From: Bacillota bacterium
GTDB taxonomy: Bacteria; Bacillota; Clostridia; Peptostreptococcales; Anaerovoracaceae
Assembly: GCA_017941085.1 (NCBI GenBank)
Contig: JAGAXF010000033.1
Span: 27,064-91,063, forward strand
DNA: 64,000 nucleotides
Direction of reading: 5' to 3'
Shown here: positions 30,101-42,100 of the stretch, one piece after another
How positions within the stretch are numbered: the first letter of the stretch is position 1
How the letters are laid out: each line of letters begins with the position of its first letter
Made by a program: the position numbers and the translations under genes
The notes under the pieces: model-generated
Told to the model about the DNA's origin: nothing
Seen by the model: only the letters and a program-made list of their open reading frames with translations
Databases searched by the model: none

Positions 30101-33100
30101 CCACAGGGTTGTCGCCCATGTTCAGGTAGTAACCACCCTTGTTAGAAAGTATGGTTGTCTCTGCTTTTTCTTCGTACCAGACTTCTGTTGACGGATTCTC
30201 TGTACCTTCCGCTGTGACGGCTGTGTATTCTTCTGTTTCGCTGTCATACGTGTAATACGTCTTGTCAGGATCAACTGCTGTATCCTCGGTCAATACGTAT
30301 GTAAGCTCTGTACGCTCTGTTCTATAGGTAGCCACATACGCGTCTGAGGTGTTGTCCTCTTCCAGCTTGTAGATGGCGCGATAGTCGACACCATTTTCTG
30401 TGACGTACATCGGGAGGTCTTTGTTGAAGTCTTTCTCGATATAATCCTTGCTCGCGGTGTTGCCTAGCTCTTCATCATACTTTGGTGTTCCGTCAGCATT
30501 TACGAAGTCTCCGCGCTCGGCGTTGTACACAAGACCTACTGTCTCCCATACATCTTCGTTCAAGTTTGCTAGGTAGTCGTAGTCAACGCCATCCATCTTG
30601 CTAACGGGAACGAGCATCCTCTTTAAATGGAGTGTTACGTCTTCAACGGCGGGGCCGCCCACCCATTCCTTAGTTACAACTACACTGTCTGCTTTGACAT
30701 TTGTATTTGTAATATGAAGGCCTTTTATAGAATCGGTATAGGAGGAAACATAATCTGTTTGCTTCTCAGTCTCTTCAATATAGTAGTCATAGATGTATCC
30801 ATCCTCGTCTACCGCATTCAGATATGGATCTACGTACTTCTCTCCATCTTTGGCCATGATGATATAGGTATATGGACCATTACCGTCGCCACCTTCCTGC
30901 TTTACATAGGTATAGGTGGTACGATCTTCTGTTTCAGCCTCGTACCAGCCATTTCCAGATGGATCGCCTTCAGGATTATCTACAGGTGTATAATTATCAT
31001 CTTCTTTGGAGTAGTAAGTCTTACCATCTATGACCTTTGTGTCTTCACTGAGCTCATATTCTCCTGTAGGCACAGTCTCGGTATTAGGCGTTCTCTTTAC
31101 CCATACCACTTCCAGGGGTCGTCCCGCGTCATCCTCTGAAACGGTTTCTACATTAGAGCCTTCCTTATCAAGCTTTCTCTTAAGTTCAAGACCAAGCATG
31201 TCATCATTAGGAGTCTCTGCATTATCAACTACTGCGGTACTGTCTCCATTGAGATTTACAACACCGTTTACATGTTCAGCAGGTGTACCGCCAACCCAGG
31301 TCTTTGTGCCTTCCACCGGTGTTTTCATCAAAGCGTAGTTGGTGTAAACCGGCACAAATTCCCCTACTCCACGATCATCAAATCTAACCTCTGTATGGAT
31401 TTCTTCGCCATTATCCTCGGCAAAAATGATGACAATATGTTCCTCTGTGGTGTACTTGATATTGTTCTCTCTGGCGTCCTTGGCAACCTTGTATTTTACG
31501 TCATTGCCATTGATATCTTTTCCGCAAACTTCAACTGTATCCTTAACATCTCTGTTCGGAACAACCTCTGTAATCTTATAGACAAACTCACCTTCCATCT
31601 TACCTGTTGTAGGATTCAATGCCAGGTCTGTTCTATTGATTATAATAGGAGCAAAGTTTGCAGCATGCTCGTTAACGCTTACCGACTTGGAATTAATGTC
31701 GGCAATGGCCTCGTTATTATTGTTTTTGAATGTAGGTAGCTTGTTAGTGACAGTTGTTTCATGCTTATCGTATTTTGCTTTTTCTGTATCAGTAATCGCA
31801 TTGAATTCAGCTTCTGTAATAACCTGTTTAGTGTCCTTATGTACATAGTTAATAATCTTGCGTTCTGCACCTTCATCAACAGGAGCACTTTCTCCACCGA
31901 TCTTGCTCCTTACCGGAGTTGCTTTGAAGGTAAACGACTCGTTGGTCCAGTTCTTTCCTATGTACTGTTTAACCACACCAAAGCTTACCTCCTCGGTAAT
32001 ATTCTTCGGGAAGTTAGTTACATACATCTGCTTGACCCGATCGTCAGGTGCCAAATATTCATCTTGATCTGTTGGATCTGATTTTTCCTTAAACTGCGGT
32101 CCCGTGTGATATGCATCCGTCTTATACTTATCAATATTGGTGATGAGTTCACCTGGTTCATAGGGAAGCTCATTATAGCGAATATCTGCAGTTTCGCGCG
32201 GTGTAGTATTGCTATCTCCGCTGCCCTCAATATCATACTTGCTTACTTCTTTTACCTGATAGTAGACCCACTTGTCATTCAGGTCGAGAATGTCTGCTCC
32301 GGTGCTTCCGCCCTCAATACTGTAGCTCTTAATATTTGCATATGCAGGGAGATTCTCCCATGTGGCGGTGAGTTCGCTTCCTGTAGCATTCTTCGGAATC
32401 TCCTTGGTTCCTACAACATTGGGGAACCAGTCAGTGCCATCTACATCATAGAAACTAGTTCCATCGATGGACCACTGAAGCTTAAGAGTTACATCCTCTG
32501 TGGCAGTGCCTGCCCAAGCTTTGGTGACTGATAGGTCACGTTGCAGCTTGTTAACAAAGGTAACTACAGAGGCCTTCACACTTGTATTTTCTCCTGTTGC
32601 TGGATCTGGAACATAACGTGCTTGAGAACCATATCGATCCCCGAATACTTCCACATAGTGTTCCAGTTTGCCATTGCCGATGTCATAAACTGTTACACGG
32701 GCATACTCAGTGTCAGGATCTCTAGCAAGATCCTTAACATGGTTAGTATTAACATCGTCGAATTCATCAGTTTCTTCGATGGCATACATAAACTGACCGT
32801 ATACTGTACCAACCGGAAGCAGATTACCATTCTTGTCATATACCCGAGTATCCGGCTTGTTTTCTTCAGGTTCCTTCTGAGTCTCAGCTGTCGTTATCTT
32901 ATTTAGGTCAGCTAAAGTGATCTTGATTGCAGGATATGTAAAGTCAATAGGATCATAAGTTCCAACCATTTCACTTGGCACCTTAACTCTCTTAACATGT
33001 TCACCTTCTTTATTGTGAACAGCGTTCCCCGCATCAAGTTTCTGGTTTCTATCAGCATGATCATACGTATCTTCTACCGGGAAGTCTGTGGCATGCGCAT

Positions 33101-36100
33101 CTTTAAATGGTGCTCCTGCCATAGGAATCATCCTGAAGTCGAAGTTATCCCCTGCTTGCCACTCACGGCCCCTAATATATTTATTGACCTTTACGGTAAA
33201 CTCAGTCTCTGCGTCGTAGGTATTGGTGTATACCGGTGTGAACTGGGTACCCTTGGTGATATCCGGCTTATAGTTATTTGTTCCGGCACCGGTCTCGTCA
33301 TAGGCCACCTGTGTGGACAGTTCTCTTGTACGGTCTTCGCGAACTCTTACGTGTACATAGTGCTCGTCGCAGTCGTAGGTGATACCGTTGTTGAACTTGA
33401 CGGACTTAAGGGTCTCCCCTGTTGCAAGGGTTGGCATAGCCTTATTATCTATAGTCTTCGTCTCCGTGGTCTCGTTGCTTGCACCCTTATTCTTAACAAC
33501 AGTATATTCCACCGGATAAAGTGGATTATCACCGGTTGTCACGATGGTGGGCAGCTTCTCCTTCATGATATAGAAGAAGTCTCCCTGGAGGTGCTCTTTG
33601 CCGGTCTTGGCGTAGTCTAAATCTTCTGCGGTATAAGTGATTGCACCAAAACGCGCCAGACGTTCAAGATTACCGTTGGGATCAACAGTTGTCGTGACTG
33701 TCTTTGCATGGGTATTGGACTTCTCTTTTGCCACAAAGTCCAGCTTGCTGGGTCCATCTGCAAGGGCATTATAAACTTCCGCGGTGATAATGTCGTCCGG
33801 ATCTTCTTTATTGACATACTTCGTTTCGTCGCCGGTAACCTGTTCATAGTTGCTCTTGGCGATCTTCGGAAGGGCATCATACTCTGTCGCCGTCTTCGTA
33901 ACGGTTGCGTCGGTCTTACTTACGTATCCCGTGATGGTAGTTGTTGAATAAATCGCACCATTATCCGCCGGCATAGGCACCTTTGCCTTTCCGGCATCGG
34001 TCGTATCAATGCTGGTGATATTGTCTTTATCATCATATACCGCCACACCGTAAGGCGTGAGTTCGAACTCAAAGTCATCGGATGTAAGCCAGTTGCGTCC
34101 CTGGAGCTGCTTGACTGCAGCAATGTTGGCAGTATTCTTAGCCACAACAGTGTTCTTTACAACCAGTGCCCCTGTGTCATTGCCCTTGCTGTCCTTGAAG
34201 CTCTTGTCATTGATGTAGTACTTGGGATCGTATTCCCTAGTGTAGGCATCTGACGTGTCATTCTCAATAAGCATATAGACTGCACGGTATGTGATGCCGT
34301 TCTTCACGACATACTTCGGCAGATCCTTATTGAATCCTTCTTCATTTTCGATCAGCTTGGTACTGGTTTTGCTTCCTGCTGAATCGTATTTGGGATCTCC
34401 GTTAGACTTCAGGAATTCTCCGCGCTTCACATCATAGACGTAGCCGATTCTCTGCCAGAAGTCGCCGGACAGCTCATAGTTTTCTTTCTGATCATCGCGA
34501 AGCGCATTGTATTCAGCCGGTGTCTTCACATCGTCATAATTCGTCTTATTTCTGTAATTCTCTGGTATCCACAGAGCTTCCTTTGCCTCAACAACACTCA
34601 CACCGTTGTCGCCGTCCAGCTGCGCCTCATCTGTCAGCGGGAACAGGTGTCTTTCGAGATGCAGGGTTACATCTTCCACCGCAGGACCGTCAATCCACTG
34701 TTTCTTGACCGGGATATCGACGGTCTCGTAGTTTTCAAAGTGTGCTACATTAACTTCTCTGTAGCCAGCCTTCTCAAGATCTGCAGTCTTACCTGCCGTC
34801 TTCATTTCTTCTGCAGCGGTTCTCTCTTGCTCTGTAAGCAGCCGCTTCAGATGGTTGGTGTACTTGGCCTTGTCGGTCTCACTCATGGCCTTGTATTCAT
34901 CAGCAGACTTAATGACTGAAGGATCAGCCTTGCTTATGTACTGATACTCCGTATGAAGCGTGTAATCCAGCTTGCTGTTTTCCGGCAAATCAGCATACTC
35001 TTCCGGAGTTTTGATGTCGTTAGCATCATTTTTATTGATATAGCGTTCTACCGTAAGAGTCTTATCTACGATCCATACTTTATGTCTTGTGATTTCAAAT
35101 TTATCCTTGCAGGATGCATCGGTATAATAATGTACATCAAAGCTTAAAGTTCCGTCCCAGTTGTCGCTTACCTTGACCTTGGCAAAAATCTTGTTGCTAT
35201 CGTAGGTCAAGCCGTCCACAGTGTAATCACTGAGGCCAAGTGAATCTCTAGAATCTGAGGTTGCGCTTGGGTTCTCGGTTATCTCATAGATGAAGTAGGC
35301 TTCACCATTCTTACCAAGCATGTCACCGGTATACGGATTTCCGTTCAAGCCAAAGGCCCACATGCTGTCTGACAACTGCTGCAGGTCTTTCTGTGGGTTG
35401 TTGCTGGTGGTGCTTGTTACCAGCGGCATGCTGGTATAGGAATCATCCTCGGTGGCTCCCGGGGTGTTCAGATTTGCTCCAGAGATGCTGGTAATGGTGA
35501 ACTGATAAGCATCGCCTTCACCATTCGCATAGTCTTCCCACTCGCGACTCTGAACATTCTTTTCAATCCATGCCTTAGCCTCGCTGGCAGAAGCATAGGT
35601 ATTCTTAAATATAGGTGTTTCTGTTGTCCATTCAATGCCAGAGACATCACCTGTCGTTTCGTTCTTAATGATTTTCTCCCAGCTGTGCTCTGTGGTTACA
35701 ACATTGTTGGCGTCAGCGCTGGCAACAACCTTAAGAACCTCGGTCTTTGGTGACCAGACATTGTCTTCTTCCGTGTCATCATCATAGGTTATTCCCTTGT
35801 CGTCCTTTTCTTCGACAATGGTACCCTTGTTGTCCTTGGCCTCGTAGACCTTATAGTAGAACTCCCTGGATCTGATTGTGGAATCAGTTGCGTCCAGGAT
35901 ATCTGTTGCATCGTAAAGGATCGGCGAGAAGGAAACCTCACGCGCCGTGGTTCCTACGGCTGTATTCTGGCTCAAAGCGCGCCCATACTGCTGACCGTTG
36001 CCGGGCAGCGGGACTTTGGCCTTTGCTGCCTGATCTTCATCAGAATCGCCAAACTCTATAATTTCTCCGGTATCCGGATTAATTCCCTTAATAGGTTCAA

Positions 36101-39100
36101 TCCAGAAATAGAAGATATCCTTATCTGCTTCTACACCGGTCTTCTTAAACTTGGCATCCCAGTCTCTACCGCTTAAGTCCTTAAGTACGTCTACATTGGT
36201 AGAGCCTTCCTCCATTAGTCTGTTGATGTTGGTAACTGTAAGACCATCATCGCTATAATGCCCCTCAAATCTGTCGTCTATCCAGTCTCCTGATGTTGTG
36301 GTTTCAAAAATGCGATATACATACGGATTACCGTTTGCATCCATCTCAGGTAGGTTATGGAAGTCATGTACTTCGTCATCTCCGGGCAAAGTAAGTGATG
36401 TGGAGAATGCACTGGAAACAAAGAGGTGCTCACCTCCTACTGTAGTACCGTCTGTCACCTTCTCCCATGCCGGGTTCAGAGTGATTTCGTAGTTAGCCTT
36501 AGCCTCATTGCTGAGAGCATCGTAGTCTGCCTTCGTAATAACATCAGAAGAATTGGTCTTATTTACATAGTTTTTAGGATTACCGCTGGCATCCAAATCA
36601 TAAGGCGTCCATGTGTTAATCTTAATTTCGGCCTCATCCGTTGCTATGGAATAGGGTTCGTCTGTTGTACCCTTACCCAGTATCTCATGCCATTCAGGAG
36701 TATCTGTAGTACTCTTATCTACATAGTATTTTCCATTAGCGTGGTTATATACATCGTAGGTATCTGATCCCACTGTAATGGTTGTACCGGACTTGATAGG
36801 TTCAGCAGTGCTGGTTTTACTCTCCATAGCTGGAACCACCGGCTTATAGTTTGCCTTTTGATCATCCGTCAGGCCGTTGTAGGTAGCTCTGCTGATTACC
36901 TCTTCAGCATCATTACTGTTTACATATTGCGTGACCGCTGTTCTATATAGATGGAAGCGAATATTTGCATTGGCGCCGCCCAGCCAGTACTTCTTGGTCT
37001 TGGCATAGTTCTTGCTGGTGTTGTCAACTCGCAAGGTGGCCTGTGTCGTCTCTGTGGTGATCTTAGAAAGGACAGGATCCTTTGGCTGCGGATCCGCTTT
37101 CTTCGTAAGGTCTACACTGCCGTTGGCATCGATCTCATAGTAAACATACGGAGACGCCTCTGTACCCGCTCCGGTCCGTACATACTTCTTTCCGTTCTTA
37201 ATATAGACCTTGTAGGTGTCCTCACCGACTTTTATCTCTTCGTCCTTTATATTGAATGTGCGTTCGATGTCATTAGCTAAGAGCGAGTCGGCGTCGGAAC
37301 GTGTAACCGTCGTTCCGTTAGTATTTGTGTAATTGACATAGTATTTGTTGACGTACCCGCTTTCTCCTTCCAGCGTTTCTTCGAGCCGATATTTGATCGG
37401 CGCTCCGTTGGCGTACGCAGGAAGATCCTTGAAGATCGCATTCCAGGTGTTGTCATTTTCTGTTGGTTCGGTCTCATACATGCCGGTGTTGATCTCTGCA
37501 TTGGCCGCTGCCACGGCAGCATCGTACGCGGCTTTTTCTGACTCATCAATGGTTCCGTCTTCATTAGCATCGAATTCACTTTCCTCGGGAACCTTGACCC
37601 CTTTGCCATCCAGCGTCAGATCTTTGACGCGTATCTCCTGATTGTCCACCTCTTTCCAGAGTGTGATCATAAGCGTGCCCGGACGATTCTCCAGCGCATT
37701 GTCATTGTCAATCCAGCGCTTCGTGGCAGTTATGCTCAGGGTCTGCGGAGTATGCGAGTTCGTGACTTCCACGATCTGGTTTATCGCATGGGTGTTTTTG
37801 TCGACCAACTTGAAGCTCTCTTCACCTGTGGCGACTGTTTTGTTGGATGTAATGGTATAGATTTTGTCATCATCGATAACAGTACCTGTCTCCTTTATCC
37901 TATAGTAAACAACCTTGCCGTCACGATACGCCGGCAGATCCGTCCATGTATATGCATTGTTGTCATCCTTGTGGATCGCGCCTCCGGCATAGGTGGTCTT
38001 CTTGTCTTTGACATCCTCCATACCGGGGTCTATCTTCGTGGGATCCGTCTCGCTCTTGCGGTCTGGGTTATAAATCTGCGCCGTCTTCCAGTCGCTCTCT
38101 GCCGCCTCGGTCGGATTTTTCGTCGTATACTGAAGCGTCATGGTAGGAAGATCTGCGTCCGTGTTCGGACGTCTGCCGTCCTGGTCATTTTTATCGTCCC
38201 AGACTTTTCTCACCAGAACATTGGCCGTGACCGGCGTATCCTCGACCGTGAGTGTACCTGTGCGCTTGTCGTTCGCCGCCTTCCAGTTTTCTTTGTTGTT
38301 GGTCCTGGAGCCAAAAATCAGGTCATACAATCTCTGCCACCAATGGGTATCATGATCGCCATTGGGCCCCAGATATTTCACCTCTTTGAGTTCCTTGCTC
38401 GCTTCAAACTGATACTGGTCAGTGTCCGCAGTGTATCCGGCGGGTGCTTTCGTCTCTATGATCGTGTAAATTCCGGTCTCGTTGAAGGTGACCGTTGCCT
38501 CACCATTTGCATCGGTCACGACCACGATCTCATCGACCTGGCCTTCGACCTCGACCTGTGTCAGGGTGTTTGACGGATCCTGAGGCTGCGGGTCTGCCTT
38601 CTTGGCTGCAACATTGCCCTCAATGTCTACTTCATAATATTCGCCATTCTTCTGAATGTAGTTATGACCCTTCTTATCGGTATACACCTCATACTCGGCA
38701 CCGTCGGATGTGACCTTCTTGTAATTGGTATTCTTTTCTTTGCCAAGGCTTGCAGCATCCGGTTGCGGATCCGCTGCTGTTGTGGCAATCGTATTGCCTG
38801 TGACCGCATAGTATTTTCCGTCGGTCTTCTTTACGTATCGATTCCCGGTACTTACATAGGAAACGGAAGGGTTCGTTGGCTGCGTTGCAGCGGGCGTGGT
38901 AAAGTCGACCGTGCCATTGTCATATATGTAGTAATCGTAAGTTTCCGAGTCTGTTCCTTTGGGTGTCCTTACGTATTTTGTTTTGTCTTCTTTATATACG
39001 GTATACGTACTACCGGACGCGGCATCAGTATAAGTTTCTTCTTCCAGTTTTTCTAACACCGTCAGCCCGTCGATCTGCTTGTACGTACTGGTCTTGGGCT

Positions 39101-42100
39101 TCTCATCGATGGCAGGATCTGTATAGACCGTGAATTCCGCATTGGCAAGGGGCTGCCCTGTGTATTCATCGACCTTCTTGATCTTGATTGGAAGAGGCTC
39201 GTATTTGTCTTCCACAATGGGCGTATTGGTAAAGTTGGCCTTGTAGCCCTTCAGGTCCTGGTTTTCCTTCACCTGGTCCAGGTCAGACATGGTGTATCCC
39301 GTGACCGTTACTTTGCCGGTCGTGCTGTCGGTTTCCGTAACCTGTGCGATCGTCCCGCCTGTAACCGTGAAGGAATCTGCCTGTGTAAAGCTTTCCGTTA
39401 CCGTGTACTTGATAAGCTGACCTTCATGGTACGCCTGAAGGCCTTCAAAAATGGCACCGTAATGAGAGCCGTCAACCTTATATGCAGTATTGACGGCTTC
39501 CTCCAGATTGGAAGCCTGCGGCGGCGGAGTGGCGGCAGCACTTTCATAGCTGCCTGCCGTCTGAGGCGTGGCATTGGCATCTGCCACTGCAGTTACCTTA
39601 TGGTATACGTAAGGATCCGTCGTGCTTCCAGAGCCTTTTCTTACATATTTCGTGCCGTTATCATCTGCGGTGTCGACATAGACCGTCTCACCACCTGCCG
39701 TCTGCACTCTGGCGTTAAGCTCGTCTTTGCTGAGGGTGATGGTAAGATCAGTGTTGTTCGGATCGCTTTCATCCAGGTCAACAACTTGCGCTGAAGAGCC
39801 TGAACCGATAGTACCGTGAAGGGTAAACGTGATGTCCCTTCTGTTGTACTCATTACCGTTTAACACTTCGGTATCAATAGGTTTGTTGTTAACACTGTCC
39901 CAAAGATAGGCATCATTCCATTCCTTGGTCACTTCAACATCGATGTCAGAAACATCGTGCTCGTTTCTAACAGCCACTGACTTGTATGGATCCGCCTTGT
40001 CTGCGGTGTTGAATCCGTTAAGGGTGGCGTTGGTCATATTTTTGAAATCCGCAAGTTCGGCCGCATCTGTAGGAAGGGTCACCGCAACCTTACTCTTCTC
40101 GTTGTAAACGACACGATAATAATCCGATCCAATCTGCACATATTCCTTACCCCTGTATTTAGAGTTGGAGGAGTTGTTTCGCAAAACTTGATACTTGGTT
40201 CCTCCCACATCTATTTTCTTGAGGTCGCTAGTCTGGGCAGCAGAAAGATCACTGGGCTTTGGCTGTGGACTAGCCTCCTGATTATCTGCTTCCCAGTTAG
40301 TAACCGGATAATACTTGTCGTCTGACTTAAGCACATATTCATCGCCGGCAGCGTTTCTATATATCTGCAGGCCATCAATGGTCTTAGTTTCATCGGAGAT
40401 AAGATTGAACTGCTGCACGTCATAGAAAACAGGCTTATGATATCCTTCCAGCACTTCCTCGTTTTTCGGGTTGCTGGTTTCATAACTTGAATCTGCCAGT
40501 TGCGCGGGAGTTCCCTCCACAATACGATACAGGATTTCTCCGGCTGTCTTGCCGTTGGAGTCGTACTGATACATGGGCAGGTATTGCCATGTATATGGAT
40601 GGGGAACGGTGCCCGAACCGTTATCCTTATCTATCGTATATACACCATCAAGATACTGCCCTACGGTCTGGCTGGTAGTATCTGTGTCCTTGCCGCTGGG
40701 GACATCTTCCGCGGTGATGGGATCTCCATATGCATTTGTGGCGACATCCGACCAGGTAAGTCCGCCGTTCAAGGATCTCTGAAGCTTTACCTTGGGCCAT
40801 TTCGCAGGATCGCCGTTTTCGCGATCGCTGTCTGCGCCCTTGCGCATACCGTCTTTATCGTTGTCGTCATACCAGGCCTTGGAGAACAGGATGTCAGCAG
40901 TGGTAGGTTCCCACTCAACGTGAATCTTTTCGTCATGCTCAGCATAGGGATATTCGAATGTATAAGTACCATCAAGCTCATACTTCAATGTGCCAGTCTT
41001 TCCCGCTGCCGTAGTCCAGGTAGTTTGATCGCCCTTCTTCATCTTGTTAACATCGTCGCCGTTAAAGGTAACCGTTTCCAGAGTTCCATCGGCTTTTGCA
41101 ATCTGAAGGGTGCTAATCTTATATCCGTAATCCGGAGTCATGGTGTACTTGACAGTCTTGCCTTCCGCGATAACATAGGTACCCTGACCCAGTACATCCC
41201 CGCCGTCATCGAGCTTGCCGTTGAAGTTGCCTTCGCTGGTGATTTGGATATTACCGTTATCACCAGTGCTGGAGGTATAGCGGTACCAGATTTGTTTGCT
41301 GACGAAGACGCCAGACTGCATGGTGCCGGTTGCGTTTCCTCCGCCGTGTCCAGTGGCGGTCACCGTGAGGCCCTGTGACGCATCGGCAAGCACAACGAAG
41401 CCCGCATTGTAGCTGTTGTCGTTTCCGCCGAGGCTGGGCGTTGCATTTGATATGAACTTGATCTGACCGGTGGTTGCGTCTTTGCTGACGTTTGGCCAAA
41501 AGTATTGTCCCTTTACACCGGTTATCTTTTCAGGGTTGTCTTCCAAGTTGTTGTTGGGCCTAAGGTAGACATTGTCTGACACCTGTCCTCCGTTGATACT
41601 CATGGCCTCGGAGAAAAAGCTGTGCTCGGTTCCATCTTCTCCGCCGAAGTTATTGTTATAGGAGTACCAGAGCGGCTTGTTGACGTTATTACCGCCTCCA
41701 ACATCCGGATCTCGGTCCAGATTGATGCCACTAATGGCGAATACGAATGTTCCCTCTGCCGGCGTTTTGTTCTTATTGATGATTGTGTATGTGGCATCCA
41801 TGGTGATACCCACAGCCGGAGTAGGAGCTTTACTATTCTCAAAAGAGTCACCATACGACCCTGCGGTAGCGTTAACTGCACTTTGAGCGGCTTGTCTATA
41901 GCTTACATTCCCGAAATTGGTCTTATCCGTGGTTCCGCGGGAGAATTCATTTCCCCTTGACAGATAAACCGCACCGTGAAGATACTGCTCATTTACCGGA
42001 GCAGAAGCATACCTTTGGTCGATGACGATCCTGGCATTCGAATAGGTGATGACCAGATCGGCACGGTCACCGTTCGGCAAAATAGCGGCATCTTCGAAGG

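Noticed and set aside
40500..41378. Plus-strand frame of 292 codons and a similar one at 37752-38573
   Set aside because: Both lie opposite the giant gene in its GC-richer parts, where antisense stops are rare. Their products have no motif and no start signal.
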